A DNA stretch of 64,000 bases from Aliidiomarina iranensis (GCF_003987135.1 NZ_PIPJ01000005.1:1-64000), one strand, 5' to 3'; positions 39,645-50,458 are shown, numbered from the stretch's first letter. Numbers and translations: made by a program. The notes: generated by a model not told the origin, from the sequence alone.

Positions 39645-40844
39645 ATGACTAAATCGGTAGCGGAAGCCCTTGCGTTGATTACCCGAGGTGTTGATGAAGT
39701 GTTGGTAGAACAAGAGCTTAAAGATAAGTTGGGCGAGAATCGCCAACTTACGGTGAAGGCTGGGTTTGATCCAACAGCGCCTGATTTACATCTAGGGCAC
39801 ACGGTACTCATCAATAAATTACGAATTTTTCAAGATCTTGGCCATAAGATTGTGTTTTTGATTGGTGATTTCACCGGGATGATTGGTGATCCCACCGGTA
39901 AAAACGTAACGCGCAAGCCATTAAGCCGCGAAGATGTGCTAGCAAATGCTGAAACTTACAAAGAGCAAGTGTTCAAAATCTTGGACCCTGAAAAAACCGA
40001 AGTTCGCTTTAACAGTGAATGGATGAATGAGCTTGGGGCGGCCGGTATGATTAAATTGGCTTCACGGCAAACCGTTGCTCGTATGCTAGAGCGTGACGAT
40101 TTTAAAAAGCGTTATCAGGGTGGCCAACCCATTGCGATTCATGAATTCATTTACCCACTTGTACAGGGCTGGGATTCTGTTGCCTTGCAAGCCGATATTG
40201 AAATGGGTGGAACCGATCAGCGATTCAACTTGCTGATGGGGCGAGAGTTGCAAAAGGAAGAGGGGCAACGGCCGCAAACAGTGATAACCGTGCCATTGCT
40301 CGAAGGCCTTGATGGCGTACAGAAGATGTCTAAATCGCTCGGAAATTATGTGGGCATTACCGATGCGCCGAACGACATGTTCGGTAAGATTATGTCGGTT
40401 TCTGATGATCTCATGTGGAAATATTTTGATTTATTAAGTTTCCGTAGTGATGAAGAGCTTGCTCAGTTAAAAGAGCAAGTTGCCGCAGGCGGGAACCCTC
40501 GTGATGCGAAAGTGGCTCTGGCGAAAGAGTTAATTGCGCGTTTCCACAGTGAAGATGCCGCAGCAGCGGCGGAACAGGATTTTATTCAGCGCTTTCAGAA
40601 AAATGCCATTCCCGACGATATGCCGGAAATAGCGTTGAACCTAACGGAAGATCAGCGCGGGCTTGCCAATGTTCTTAAAGAAGCAGGGCTTGTGGCATCA
40701 ACTTCCGAAGCGATGCGTATGGTAAAACAAAATGCCGTTCGCATTGATGGGGATAGGGTGGAAGATGCTCGCATAACGTGCGCGTTAGGAACTGCGGTGT
40801 ATCAGGTAGGAAAGCGCAAGTTTGCTAGAATTACCCTCAGCTAG
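39645..40844 (+). CDS. tyrS: Tyrosyl-tRNA synthetase
   Basis: A 399-residue class I synthetase. The HIGH motif is HLGH in [15 protein letters not shown], the KMSKS motif is in [10 protein letters not shown], and an S4 RNA-binding domain forms the C-terminus ([16 protein letters not shown]). Close to the TyrS2-type length. TTGGAGTAAAG precedes the ATG. No T-box is expected or seen. Confidence 0.97.
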   Translation: MTKSVAEALALITRGVDEVLVEQELKDKLGENRQLTVKAGFDPTAPDLHLGHTVLINKLRIFQDLGHKIVFLIGDFTGMIGDPTGKNVTRKPLSREDVLANAETYKEQVFKILDPEKTEVRFNSEWMNELGAAGMIKLASRQTVARMLERDDFKKRYQGGQPIAIHEFIYPLVQGWDSVALQADIEMGGTDQRFNLLMGRELQKEEGQRPQTVITVPLLEGLDGVQKMSKSLGNYVGITDAPNDMFGKIMSVSDDLMWKYFDLLSFRSDEELAQLKEQVAAGGNPRDAKVALAKELIARFHSEDAAAAAEQDFIQRFQKNAIPDDMPEIALNLTEDQRGLANVLKEAGLVASTSEAMRMVKQNAVRIDGDRVEDARITCALGTAVYQVGKRKFARITLS

Positions 40845-40974
40845 AATTGTATTGAGCTAATCATTTACTCAAATTTAGCCGCTTACTAAAATTAAGAGCT
40901 TACCGGGATTTGTAGTGCGGACGCAGAATAATGAGCTGCAGCACGCACGATGTAGGTAGAGCAAATTCATTATG

Positions 40975-41011
40975 AAAATCAGCGTTGCCAGCCCGGGACG
41001 CTGATTTTTTT
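40975..41011. terminator. Terminator of tyrS embedded in the end of apaH
   Basis: AAAATCAGCGT and ACGCTGATTTTTTT form a strong hairpin with a seven-T tail on the plus strand. The apaH stop codon (TGA, complement 40979-40981) and the last codons are inside the stem. The A run on the left may also end apaH transcription. Confidence 0.9.
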
Positions 41012-41794
41012 GTTGCTCTCGGGCTCCCAAGCAGTGAGCGTTTCTCCCCACACACAGCCCGTATCTAAACCAATAATATCAGTGCGCTGGGTATCCCCCA
41101 TTAGGCTTGCCCAGTGGCCAAATACAATACGCCAAGGCGAATGCTTGCGCGCGGAAAACCAGGGTTGTAGATTAGCTTCCGTTGGCACGGCCTTGGGATG
41201 CCTTTTCTCATTGAGCTCTAACGCATTCGTTGGCGTTACATAGCGCATGCGGGTGAGCACATTAACGATAAAGCGAATACGCTCATGGCCGCTGAGGTCA
41301 GCGTGCCATTGGGCCGGGTCGTTACCGTACATCTGTTCCAGAAACTGTACAAATTTGCTGCTGCGCAAACAGAGGGCTACTTCGTTTGCATATTCGGATG
41401 CTTGATCAACGCTCCACTCGGGATGAATACCCGCATGAGTAACCACTAATGATTGCGCGGCATCAGCTAATAGCAGAGGTTGGTGGCGGAGCCAATGTAT
41501 CCAATAATCGCGGTCAGAGGATCTTGCTAAATCAGCCGTACGATCTTTTGGATTTGCTTTGCGCAGTTGGCATAACACAGCGAGTGCGTGTAAATCGTGG
41601 TTGCCAAGTACGCAGCGAAATGAAGTGCCCATTTCTGCAAGAAATTCGAGCGTAGCTTGTGCTTGCGGCCCTCGGCCAATAAGATCGCCAACGGCCCAAA
41701 GCTCATCAGTTCGCGGATCGAAATGCACTGCGCTGAGTAAGTTTTGTAAAGGCTGCAAGCAGCCATGGATATCACCTACTAAATATCGAGCCAT
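40979..41794 (-). CDS. apaH: Diadenosine tetraphosphatase ApaH
   Basis: A 271-residue symmetrical Ap4A hydrolase that also removes Np4-type caps from RNA in E. coli. The phosphoesterase motifs are GDIHGC (7-12), GDLIGRGP, GNHD and THAG. Last gene of the lptD-surA-pdxA-rsmA-apaG-apaH operon; it starts 9 bp after apaG. Confidence 0.97.
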   Translation of the reverse strand: MARYLVGDIHGCLQPLQNLLSAVHFDPRTDELWAVGDLIGRGPQAQATLEFLAEMGTSFRCVLGNHDLHALAVLCQLRKANPKDRTADLARSSDRDYWIHWLRHQPLLLADAAQSLVVTHAGIHPEWSVDQASEYANEVALCLRSSKFVQFLEQMYGNDPAQWHADLSGHERIRFIVNVLTRMRYVTPTNALELNEKRHPKAVPTEANLQPWFSARKHSPWRIVFGHWASLMGDTQRTDIIGLDTGCVWGETLTAWEPESNKKISVPGWQR

Positions 41795-41803
41795 AGCCGT
41801 TGC

Positions 41804-42178
41804 TTAGTGCAGTATATTGGGTTGTGCTAGGGTAAAAACCGGTATTGGCAAATCCCAAAACTGGCCGTCATCGTCGACCATGCCGTAGCTGCCCTCCATA
41901 TGCCCTAAAGGTGTTTTTAATACAGTGCCACTCGTATAAGTAAAGGATTTACCCGGCTGTATGTGAGGTTTTTTCCCGACTACGCCTTCGCCAACTACTT
42001 CGGTAGTGTTACCGTTCGCATCGGTAATTTTCCATTTCCGGTTTAGCAATTTCACCGCCGAATCGCCAACATTGGCAATAGTTATGGTGTACGAAAATAC
42101 GAATTGCTCTTTTTCAGGCATGGATTGTTCTTCTAGGTATTCAGTTTCAACCTGAATACTCACTTCATAGGTACTCAT
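41804..42178 (-). CDS. apaG: ApaG protein
   Basis: A 124-residue ApaG/DUF525 protein (E. coli 125) of fibronectin-like fold. Its precise role is unknown; the loss affects Co2+/Mg2+ handling in enterics. The sequences [24 protein letters not shown] and [20 protein letters not shown] are typical. The start overlaps the rsmA end by 4 bp. Confidence 0.96.
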   Translation of the reverse strand: MSTYEVSIQVETEYLEEQSMPEKEQFVFSYTITIANVGDSAVKLLNRKWKITDANGNTTEVVGEGVVGKKPHIQPGKSFTYTSGTVLKTPLGHMEGSYGMVDDDGQFWDLPIPVFTLAQPNILH

Positions 42179-42987
42179 ATCGTTCGGTCATTCTCCGTAA
42201 TCCAATTGGCCATGCGAACAAAATCAGCCACAGCGAGTGTTTCTGGGCGTACTGTAGGATCGATATTGATACTCTCTAACTCTTCCGCCGACATCAGTTT
42301 CTTCATGTTATTGCGCATAGTTTTCCGGCGCTGATGAAAAGCCATATGGCAAACGTGATTTAAAGTTGAACGATCTAGCACCGGCCATGGTGATTCGCTA
42401 TATGGTTCTAATCTTACAACGGCAGAATCAACTTTGGGTGCAGGATCGAAAGCTTCCGGAGGTACTTCAATAACCGGAATTACCTTGCACGCTTGTTGAA
42501 TCATAACGGTGAGGCGGCCGAAAGCTTTACTACCTGGTGCCGCAGCCATGCGGGCTACAACTTCTTTTTGCAGCATAAAATGCATATCAGAAATAGTATC
42601 TAACTGGCTAAGTAAATGAAATATCAAGGGCGTAGATATATTGTATGGTAGGTTGCCAAACACGCGTAACGGTTTGCCAAGCTCACGAGATAGGGCACCA
42701 AAATCATACTGTAACGCATCAGCTCGATGAACGGTAAGTTTGCCGGCAAACTCGTTGGCAGTTTCTAATCGAGTAGCTAAATCACGATCAAGCTCAACTA
42801 CATGTAAATGCCCAGCCCGCTCTGCTACGGGGCGAGTAAGCGCCGCCAAACCCGGACCTATCTCTACCATAGGCTCGCCAGGTTGAGGAGCTATAGCTTC
42901 TACTATGGCATCGATAACCATCTCATCTTGTAGAAAATTTTGGCCAAAACGTTTGCGCGCACGGTGGCCTTCAAGAGCTTTACTCAT
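42175..42987 (-). CDS. rsmA: 16S rRNA A1518/A1519 dimethyltransferase
   Basis: A 270-residue KsgA enzyme that dimethylates two adenines in helix 45 and acts as a 30S quality check. RFGQNFLQD, the SAM site [11 protein letters not shown], and [11 protein letters not shown] (catalytic N-P-P-Y equivalent) are intact. About 96 bp separate it from pdxA. Confidence 0.97.
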   Translation of the reverse strand: MSKALEGHRARKRFGQNFLQDEMVIDAIVEAIAPQPGEPMVEIGPGLAALTRPVAERAGHLHVVELDRDLATRLETANEFAGKLTVHRADALQYDFGALSRELGKPLRVFGNLPYNISTPLIFHLLSQLDTISDMHFMLQKEVVARMAAAPGSKAFGRLTVMIQQACKVIPVIEVPPEAFDPAPKVDSAVVRLEPYSESPWPVLDRSTLNHVCHMAFHQRRKTMRNNMKKLMSAEELESINIDPTVRPETLAVADFVRMANWITENDRTI

Positions 42988-43083
42988 GGTTATATCGGTA
43001 TCCTAGACATTCGTTAAGCGGCAACAGTAAGTTGCTCTATTAGCATGATTATGAAGTTTTTCGTGAATTTGTGAAAGATTAGC

Positions 43084-44073
43084 TTAAATTTTTTGTTTCG
43101 CGGCCATCGAGATAGCTTGTTCGAGAGCAAGTTTAAAACTACCTGTATCAGCAGTACCTAAACCCGCCAAATCAAGCGCAGTACCATGATCAACCGAGGT
43201 GCGCACAAAAGGCAAACCTAAAGTGATATTTACCGCTGCACCAAAACCCTTGTATTTTAATACCGGCAGGCCTTGATCGTGATACATGGCCAATACAACA
43301 TCGGCATTTTCTAAGTATTTTGGCTGAAATATAGTATCGGCGGGTAGTGGTTCCGAAAGGTTATAACCATGTTCTTGGCGTAAAGTATTCAGAGTGGGGC
43401 TAATTACATCCATTTCTTCGTGCCCTAAATGCCCACCTTCACCGGCATGGGGGTTTAAACCACACACTAGAATTCGGGGATTCTCAATAGCAAACTTCTG
43501 CACTAAATCATGGTGCAAAATGTGAATTACTTGCGCTAAACGTTCACGAGTAATGGCTTTTGCAACATAGGCAAGGGGAATGTGAGTGGTTACTAATGCC
43601 ACGCGTAAGCCCTCGGTGGCGAGTAACATAACAACATCTTTGCAGTTTGCTTGATGGGCAAAGTATTCGGTGTGGCCGCTAAACGCTATGCCGGCTTGAT
43701 TAATAATCCCCTTGTGCACAGGGCCGGTAGCAATAGCAGCAAATTCACCACTGATATTTCCTTGGCTAGCGCGATAGAGCGTATCGATAACGTAATGGCC
43801 GTTGGCTTCGTTCAGAAGCCCCGCTGTTGCTGGCTCGTAAAGAGGGATATGGCAAACCGTAAGCGTACCAGCGGCTTGCGGTTTTGCTGGCTCGTCGGCC
43901 GCATAGTCAAGCAGTTTGATTGGCAAATTTAATGCCGCCGCACGCTCGGCAATAAGTTGTTTATCGGCACAAACCACTAGCTCAACAGGCCAAGCCTGCT
44001 GGGCTAGTGCTAGGATGAGATCTGGCCCAATACCGGCAGGCTCGCCCGGTGTAACCGCAATGCGTTGAATCAT
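43084..44073 (-). CDS. pdxA: 4-Hydroxythreonine-4-phosphate dehydrogenase
   Basis: A 329-residue enzyme of pyridoxal phosphate synthesis. The starting [13 protein letters not shown]-like segment ([15 protein letters not shown]), the metal His of [22 protein letters not shown], and [12 protein letters not shown] are typical. Its ATG directly abuts the surA stop codon. Confidence 0.97.
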   Translation of the reverse strand: MIQRIAVTPGEPAGIGPDLILALAQQAWPVELVVCADKQLIAERAAALNLPIKLLDYAADEPAKPQAAGTLTVCHIPLYEPATAGLLNEANGHYVIDTLYRASQGNISGEFAAIATGPVHKGIINQAGIAFSGHTEYFAHQANCKDVVMLLATEGLRVALVTTHIPLAYVAKAITRERLAQVIHILHHDLVQKFAIENPRILVCGLNPHAGEGGHLGHEEMDVISPTLNTLRQEHGYNLSEPLPADTIFQPKYLENADVVLAMYHDQGLPVLKYKGFGAAVNITLGLPFVRTSVDHGTALDLAGLGTADTGSFKLALEQAISMAAKQKI

Positions 44074-45357
44074 CTAGAAGCGGATATCCACAAAGGCGTT
44101 ATCCCGCAGCTCTTGTAACCACACTTCCATTTCTTCTTGGAATTTACGGCTATACAAGATTTGTTGGGCCTGTTCACGCATGCGCTGCTCAGTAATATCT
44201 TGCTCACGGCGATCCAGTACTTCCACAATGTGCCAGCCATGAGTAGTTTTAAATGGCTCGGAAATGATATTCGGTTCCATACTGGCAACTCGATCCCGAA
44301 ATTCAGGTACAAAAATATCCGGAGTAGCCCAACCTAATTCACCACCCTGTGCAGCAGAGCCAGTATCGGCCGAATTTTCAGCCGCTAACTCTGCAAATGT
44401 TCTTTCGCCTGATTGAATTTGCTCGCGGAATTCTTGCAACATTTGCTGGGCGCGATTATCGGAAAGAATAACTGAAGGGCGCACAAGAATATGCCGGGAA
44501 AGCACTTCTTCCGAGGTAGCTTGTTGCATGCCACGTACATCTTGAATCTTCAGAATATGAAAGCCAAGGCCACTGCGTAATAACCCCGCTACATGGCCTT
44601 GCTCTTGGCCTTCTAAGGCACTCGCGAACAACGTTGGCATTTCATTGATCGACATCCAACCCATATCACCGCCCTCGAGTGCGTTTTGAGCGCTCGATGC
44701 AGTAATTGCAAGTTGGGCAAAATCATCGCCATTGCGCGCAAGCTCTAAAACTTGCTCTGCGCGGGAGCGAGCGGCAGGCTCATCGTTTTCACCCTCTTCA
44801 TTTTGTAAACTGATGAGTATGTGCGATACGCGATATTCAGTGTTGCTCGCACCTTGTTCAGAAATGAGGTTAACTAACAAATCAATTTCTTGCGGGCTCA
44901 TGTAAATTCGGCGCTGAATACTGGCACGTTGCACTTCCGACATCATGATCTGGTTTCTAATTTGCTCCCGGTATTCGGCCCAGCTAGCACCATCGGCCGT
45001 AATTTCCAGGCGTAAGCCTTCTACTGACAAATTGTTTTCACTCGCAATGTTAGCAATCGCTTGATCTAAAAAAGCATCGTCAATCCGAATGCCCATGCGA
45101 TCGGCCATTTGCATCTGCAATTTTTGCGTGATCAAACGTTCGCTCGCTTGGGTGCGAATCGCCGTTTCCGATGGTGCATTCGCCGCGTCGGTATCGATTT
45201 CGGACCTTACACTCTCGATTAAATCGTTTAATTCACTCTCTAAAATAACTTCTTCGTTCACCACAATAACAACGCGATCCATGAGTGTTTCTGCGTGTGC
45301 CATAGTGCTGGCCAGCATGGCAACTACACCAAAAGCCAAGGCTGTAATTTTTCTCAT
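44074..45357 (-). CDS. surA: Periplasmic chaperone SurA
   Basis: A 427-residue chaperone (E. coli 428) that escorts unfolded outer-membrane proteins, LptD included, to the Bam complex. Signal peptide to AHA-E, a SurA N-terminal domain (about 25-170), two parvulin domains (about 175-275 and 285-385; the second with LSRHILVRP and GELGWATPD) and a C-terminal helix. It follows lptD by 11 bp. Confidence 0.97.
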   Translation of the reverse strand: MRKITALAFGVVAMLASTMAHAETLMDRVVIVVNEEVILESELNDLIESVRSEIDTDAANAPSETAIRTQASERLITQKLQMQMADRMGIRIDDAFLDQAIANIASENNLSVEGLRLEITADGASWAEYREQIRNQIMMSEVQRASIQRRIYMSPQEIDLLVNLISEQGASNTEYRVSHILISLQNEEGENDEPAARSRAEQVLELARNGDDFAQLAITASSAQNALEGGDMGWMSINEMPTLFASALEGQEQGHVAGLLRSGLGFHILKIQDVRGMQQATSEEVLSRHILVRPSVILSDNRAQQMLQEFREQIQSGERTFAELAAENSADTGSAAQGGELGWATPDIFVPEFRDRVASMEPNIISEPFKTTHGWHIVEVLDRREQDITEQRMREQAQQILYSRKFQEEMEVWLQELRDNAFVDIRF

Positions 45358-45368
45358 AAAGCTTCCAA

Positions 45369-47726
45369 TTAATTACTTAAATAAAACGGTCTACGGTATC
45401 CAAAAATACCCTGCTGTAGCATATCCATAATTGCGCCTGTGCTATTGCTGAGCCCACTGAGGATAAACTGAACGCTAACGCCATTATCAAAATCTGCAGG
45501 AGGTAGCGGACCATCTGCAAAGCTTAAATCATAATTTCTGTTTACTCGACGATAAGCACTTATACGAATCGACCAACAACAGCGATCGTATTGCACCCCG
45601 AATAATGCATCCATGGTTCGATTGGTACGCAAATCATTGTACCAATGGCCACCTATCGACCAATCATTCGCAACTTTCCATGTTGAACTGAAGCCAATTT
45701 GTTCCACTTCTTCGCTGGTACCCACCAAACCTTGAACGCGCCGATAATTCAACTGTAACAAGTTCGCGTCGTCTTTACGATACTCAACGGCTACTCTGCC
45801 TTTCCGTGTAAGATCTAAATCAGTGTCGTACTGTAGCGCTGAACTTACATACCAACGGCGGCCAACTTGGAAATCCAATTCTGCGGCAAGTTCTGAATTA
45901 CTCGCAGTTATTCGGCTGCTTTCATCAAATAACTGAGTTTGGCTCTCATCAAGATAGATTATCTGACCTAAACTCAAGCGCATTAGTTCCACCGCGTTAC
46001 TATCAAAAAAGCTTGTGGTGGCACCCAGGGTTATTTGATGAGCATTAGCAATTCGATCCAAGCCGGTGAAGCGGCGGGGCCGAAATAAGCTATGATAATC
46101 ATCTTGCATCAAAATTGTATCGTAGATACCAATTTGTGCTTGCTCCTGATGCGGCACATATAGATATTGAATTTGTGGCGTTAAGGTTTGTAAGCCGCCT
46201 TGTTTAAAGGGGCGCTCAAGATGTACTCGGCCATGCCAACGGAATTGAGGCAAGGTACGAGTAACCGAGGCATCCCGCTGCGTATCTGCAGTTTGGTCAT
46301 AATAAGTGTAGAGGTAGCTTAAATCGGCTCGCCAATCCCATGCAGTTTTTACTTGGGCGTAACTGAGTGTAGGTTCTAAGTGAAAGCGACTGGCATTGTC
46401 AGCGCTATCATTTGGATTGCGAAAATGGCTAAGCTCTGAGAAAAACTGCAAACTAAAGTTACCGGGCATCGCCTCATCATGCCACACACTTACTTTCGGC
46501 ATGGTTCGGTAGGGCGCGCGATATGGGCCCAGCATTTGAAAATCTTCAATTTGGATTTGCGCTAGGGTATCACCCGCTTGGTAATCAATTTGCCCGCGGC
46601 GATATAAATGCGGATCGGCTCGATTCACAGTAGCGTTACCAAAATCATTGATATACGCACTGTCACTCACCTGTGAAAAATCAAGATAGCCCGTCCATGC
46701 CTCATTAAAATTAGTGCGATGCTCCAAGCGCACAAAAGAGCGGCTGTTGTCGGTATCCAGAGAATCGTCATTGGCTAGGAACTCAACTTGTAGCTCGCTT
46801 TCATGGCGCTCGTTTAAAAACCGAAACTCAGTGTTTGTCATTAAACCGCGCTTGCTCATGTATCTCGGGGTAAAGGTAAGATCATAATTAGCGGCTAAAT
46901 TAAAATAATAAGGCACTTCTAATTCAACACCATTGCGAGCAGAGCTTCGAATTGTTGGGTACAGAAAGCCTGATTTACGTTCATCGTTCAATGGAAAAGT
47001 GAATCGTGGGATATAAAGCACGGGCACATCAAACAAACGAAACTGAGCATTGCGGGCGGTGCCCCAACTTTCATTCTCATTCACTTCGATTTCCGAGGCT
47101 CGTATCTGCCATGCAGGGTTATCGCCAGGGCAGGTAGTAAAAGTGCCATCGTGCAAGGTTATTAACCGGCTTTCTTCTGCCGCTTGGATATCAATGCGGC
47201 CGGCGGTTCCTATTGCTGAGCGGGGAATTAAATAATATTCACTATCAAGAATAGTGGCCGTTTCACCATTTGCATCGGCGTCAATTTGCTCTGCTCGTAC
47301 TGCAATATAACCATCGGTGTAAGTTAGGCTGCCATCGGCACGGAATTGATTACTTTCTTGGTTATAGGAGGCACTGCTTGTAGCTATGCGCTGCTCACCC
47401 TGGACGAACAAAACATTGCCGCTAAACTCGGCAAAGCGATTAGCGGCAACTTGGGTATCGTCGGCTCGAATGATGATATCGCTACTGTTAGTTTGCTCGA
47501 TATTAAGGTGATATGGGTTGTTATTTTTTGCCATCAACCAATCGGGTTTAACTTTACAGGCATTATTTACAATTTCAGCACCGCTAACAATAGGCGTTGG
47601 CGAATCGCTCTCAGCTTCAGGCGTTTCGGCATAAACAGGCACACTTGCCACTGCAACGAAAAGCGCAGTTGTTATGAGCGAGAGCCTAAGAGGCTTACAA
47701 GCAGGTGCAGAAGGCGATAATATCAT
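45369..47726 (-). CDS. lptD: LPS-assembly protein LptD
   Basis: A 785-residue outer-membrane barrel (E. coli 784) that inserts LPS into the outer leaflet with LptE. A signal peptide ends at VYA-E. The N-terminal OstA/LptA-like domain and the LptD barrel follow. The four disulfide cysteines have counterparts: NNACKV, TTCPGD, and the adjacent pair in DRCCWSI. ATG 47726 gives the right length and signal peptide; the frame continues to 47954 but that part overlaps the divergent amgK. Confidence 0.96.
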   Translation of the reverse strand: MILSPSAPACKPLRLSLITTALFVAVASVPVYAETPEAESDSPTPIVSGAEIVNNACKVKPDWLMAKNNNPYHLNIEQTNSSDIIIRADDTQVAANRFAEFSGNVLFVQGEQRIATSSASYNQESNQFRADGSLTYTDGYIAVRAEQIDADANGETATILDSEYYLIPRSAIGTAGRIDIQAAEESRLITLHDGTFTTCPGDNPAWQIRASEIEVNENESWGTARNAQFRLFDVPVLYIPRFTFPLNDERKSGFLYPTIRSSARNGVELEVPYYFNLAANYDLTFTPRYMSKRGLMTNTEFRFLNERHESELQVEFLANDDSLDTDNSRSFVRLEHRTNFNEAWTGYLDFSQVSDSAYINDFGNATVNRADPHLYRRGQIDYQAGDTLAQIQIEDFQMLGPYRAPYRTMPKVSVWHDEAMPGNFSLQFFSELSHFRNPNDSADNASRFHLEPTLSYAQVKTAWDWRADLSYLYTYYDQTADTQRDASVTRTLPQFRWHGRVHLERPFKQGGLQTLTPQIQYLYVPHQEQAQIGIYDTILMQDDYHSLFRPRRFTGLDRIANAHQITLGATTSFFDSNAVELMRLSLGQIIYLDESQTQLFDESSRITASNSELAAELDFQVGRRWYVSSALQYDTDLDLTRKGRVAVEYRKDDANLLQLNYRRVQGLVGTSEEVEQIGFSSTWKVANDWSIGGHWYNDLRTNRTMDALFGVQYDRCCWSIRISAYRRVNRNYDLSFADGPLPPADFDNGVSVQFILSGLSNSTGAIMDMLQQGIFGYRRPFYLSN

Positions 47727-47856
47727 GAAGGCTGAATAAAGTTTCCGTGTAGGTTCACAAAGAACGCTATGATAAAGCAATTTTCCGGTGCGGGCTATTT
47801 GCGAAGCATGGGAAATGAATAATTCCACATAAATCAATAAAGTTGAGGGTAATTTC

Positions 47857-48975
47857 GTGGCAGTGGAGAGAATGGTATTACTAGCGGATTGGGCGGCAAA
47901 GCAGTTATCTCTGCATCTAAAACAAGATTTAGCGGCAGCGCAGCTAAATATCAATATTCTCGCGGGTGATGCCAGCTTTCGTCGTTACTTTCGCATAACA
48001 TTTGCAAGCCCAGTGCAACTTAATGCGCAAAGTTTTGTTCTCGTTGATGCGCCACCGCCAGAATCGTTGGAGCCTTTTGTATCAATTGCGCTGGCATACC
48101 AAGATGCACACGTGCGAGTGCCTAACGTGTTATCTCAAGATGCTGACATTGGCGTGATGTTATTAGAAGATTTTGGTGATGAACTTTTTTACCAGCGCGT
48201 GACAAAGAGCGAGTATCCGCAAGTTTACTATCAGCAGGCGCTGCAACAGTTGCCTGCTCTGATGAGAATTACTGAGCATCGCAGTGGTGTGTTGCCTGAA
48301 TATGATCAAGCACTTTTGCAGCGAGAAAATGCGTTATTTTCAGATTGGTTAGTGGGCACTCACTTAGGCTTGACGCTCTCGTTGGACGAACAAAAAATAT
48401 GGCAACAGTTCTCTAATAGATTAATAGCAAATGCGTTGCAGCAGCCTCAGGTGGGTGTGCATCGTGATTATCATTCGCGCAATTTAATGTTCCTTGGCAA
48501 TGGGCATCAAGTGAGGTTAAATCAGAGCCAAGCACTGCAACATGCATTGGGCATTATTGATTTTCAAGATGCAGTAAGGGGCCCAATTACCTATGATTTA
48601 GTATCGTTATTACGAGATTGCTACATTGTTTGGCCAGACACCATGGTGCAGGAACTCAGCACATTCGGTTATGAGCTTTTGCAGCAAGAGGGGTTATTGG
48701 CAGCTAGCGTAAGTGTTGAAGAATGGCAGCAATGGTTTGATTTAATGGGGTTACAGCGCCACACCAAAGCTAGTGGTATTTTTGCTCGGTTATATCATCG
48801 TGATGGTAAAGCTGGCTACTTGCACGATATTCCAGCCACAGTGGAGTACTTACTCAAGGTGGCGCAGAAATACCCTGAGTTCAGGGATTATTGTGATTGG
48901 CTGCAGGAGCGTATTATTCCAGCGCTTGCTGCGAAAGCGGAGAACAGCGTAACCGGCCTCAAGGGTAATTCATGA
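47857..48975 (+). CDS. amgK: N-acetylmuramate/GlcNAc anomeric kinase AmgK
   Basis: A 372-residue aminoglycoside-phosphotransferase-fold kinase that makes MurNAc-1-phosphate in the murein salvage route. The catalytic loop is VGVHRDYHSRNLMFLG (near 205) and the metal site is GIIDFQDAVRGP. The GTG start at 47857 follows GAGGGTAATTTC. Its end overlaps murU by 4 bp. Together the pair bypasses fosfomycin-sensitive MurA in organisms such as Pseudomonas. Confidence 0.92.
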   Translation: MAVERMVLLADWAAKQLSLHLKQDLAAAQLNINILAGDASFRRYFRITFASPVQLNAQSFVLVDAPPPESLEPFVSIALAYQDAHVRVPNVLSQDADIGVMLLEDFGDELFYQRVTKSEYPQVYYQQALQQLPALMRITEHRSGVLPEYDQALLQRENALFSDWLVGTHLGLTLSLDEQKIWQQFSNRLIANALQQPQVGVHRDYHSRNLMFLGNGHQVRLNQSQALQHALGIIDFQDAVRGPITYDLVSLLRDCYIVWPDTMVQELSTFGYELLQQEGLLAASVSVEEWQQWFDLMGLQRHTKASGIFARLYHRDGKAGYLHDIPATVEYLLKVAQKYPEFRDYCDWLQERIIPALAAKAENSVTGLKGNS

Positions 48976-49652
48976 AAGCAATGATTCTAGCCGCCGGCCG
49001 CGGCGAACGAATGCGGCCACTTACCGACCATACACCAAAGCCATTATTGCAAGTTGCGGGTAAAGCCCTGATTGTTTGGCACTTAGAGAACTTAAAACGC
49101 GCAGGTATTGAGCAAGTAGTTATCAACACCGCATGGTTGAGTGAACAATTTGAACAAGCGCTTGGTGATGGTAGCGATTATGGTATAGAAATCACTTGGT
49201 CTAAAGAACCAGAAGGTGGCTTGGAAACGGCGGGTGGAATTATCAATGCATTGCCACATTTAGGTGAAGAGCCTTTTATTCTGGTAAATGGCGATATTTG
49301 GTGCGATTTCGATTTTCGAGATTTGCCGCAACATATTTCCGGGCTTGGGCATCTGGTTATGGTGGATAATCCAGCGCATCATCCTGTGGGTGATTTTTCG
49401 ATCCATCATGATCGTGTGGAAAATACGCCCGGGCTAACATTCAGTGGGATTAGTGTATTGAGCCCAAAGCTTTTTGCTGGTGCGGAAGTAGGGTTTCTAA
49501 AGCTGCGGCCGTTTTTTGAAAAAGCGATAAACAAACATAGTTTAACCGGCGAACATTACAACGGGTTCTGGACCGACGTAGGCACACCTGAACGTTTAAC
49601 GCAGTTATCCGATTTTTTATCGGGCAGGCATTCAGAGCAAGCACGCCGCTGA
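48972..49652 (+). CDS. murU: MurNAc-1-P uridylyltransferase MurU
   Basis: A 226-residue nucleotidyltransferase that turns MurNAc-1-P into UDP-MurNAc. The N-terminal signature ILAAGRGERMRPLTDHTPKP and the lysine and Asp of FILVNGDIWCDFDF are present. It is coupled to amgK by ATGA-type overlap and runs 21 bp into the 3' end of the opposing rluA. Confidence 0.93.
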   Translation: MKAMILAAGRGERMRPLTDHTPKPLLQVAGKALIVWHLENLKRAGIEQVVINTAWLSEQFEQALGDGSDYGIEITWSKEPEGGLETAGGIINALPHLGEEPFILVNGDIWCDFDFRDLPQHISGLGHLVMVDNPAHHPVGDFSIHHDRVENTPGLTFSGISVLSPKLFAGAEVGFLKLRPFFEKAINKHSLTGEHYNGFWTDVGTPERLTQLSDFLSGRHSEQARR

Positions 49653-50309
49653 ATAATCGATAGGTAATTCGAATGCCATTGCCGCTCCGGTTCTTGGATG
49701 AGTAAAGGCTAAATACTCTGCATGCAACAGTAAGCGAGTTGCACCTTCTCTGGATGCATCCGTGCCATACAGGCGATCGCCGAGAATTGGATGGCCTAGG
49801 CTGTTCATGTGCACTCGTAACTGATGAGAACGCCCAGTGATTGGGTGTAAGATTACGTCTGTCCACGCCGGGGTGCCAGTAACTTTCTCATAATGGGTTA
49901 ACGACGCGCGGCCTTCATCATGGCACACCATTTGTTTTGGCCTATTGGGCCAATCACAACGCAGCGGCAAATCAACTGAGCCACTAGAACTTTCAAGCTC
50001 GCCGTGAATTCGCGCGCGATAGCGCTTGGTTGTTTTTCGATGCTCAAATTGTTTACCGAGTTCACCTTGGGTATATTTATTCAACGCCATAAGAATAATA
50101 CCCGACGTAGCCATATCCAACCGATGCACAATACGCGCTTCAGGCAGCGCCCGGCGTACACGCAACTCTAAACTATCTTTATGTTCAGGTGCTTTGCCAG
50201 GAACCGTAAGTAAGCCCGCAGGTTTGTTAATCACCAACAAATCATCGTCCCGATAGAGGATTTCTAGCCAGGGCGTGGTGGGTGGGTTGTAAACAAACAT
50301 GGCATTCAT
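49632..50309 (-). CDS. rluA: Pseudouridine synthase RluA
   Basis: A 225-residue enzyme (E. coli 219) that makes pseudouridine-746 in 23S rRNA and at position 32 of some tRNAs. The catalytic Asp is in VHRLDMATSGI; DLPLRCDWPNRPKQ and ITGRSHQLRVHM are typical of RluA itself. I choose ATG 50309, giving MNAMFVYNPP; the ATG at 50366 lacks similarity upstream. It is divergent from the PhoH gene. Confidence 0.94.
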   Translation of the reverse strand: MNAMFVYNPPTTPWLEILYRDDDLLVINKPAGLLTVPGKAPEHKDSLELRVRRALPEARIVHRLDMATSGIILMALNKYTQGELGKQFEHRKTTKRYRARIHGELESSSGSVDLPLRCDWPNRPKQMVCHDEGRASLTHYEKVTGTPAWTDVILHPITGRSHQLRVHMNSLGHPILGDRLYGTDASREGATRLLLHAEYLAFTHPRTGAAMAFELPIDYSAACLL

Positions 50310-50458
50310 CACTTTTAGTTGTGCGCGTTGGGCTACGAGAGCTAAAGGAGCTAACAGGCGGCGCATTGTAGCAGAATTTATTTTCGTTTTGTCATAGCAG
50401 GTTCATTTCAGTGGTCTAAGATTAAATAGAAAACAACAACAAAGATGAGGTTCTACCT

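Noticed and set aside
47727-47954. N-terminal extension of lptD
   Set aside because: The 76 extra residues have no signal peptide logic, lack family similarity and overlap the divergent amgK start.
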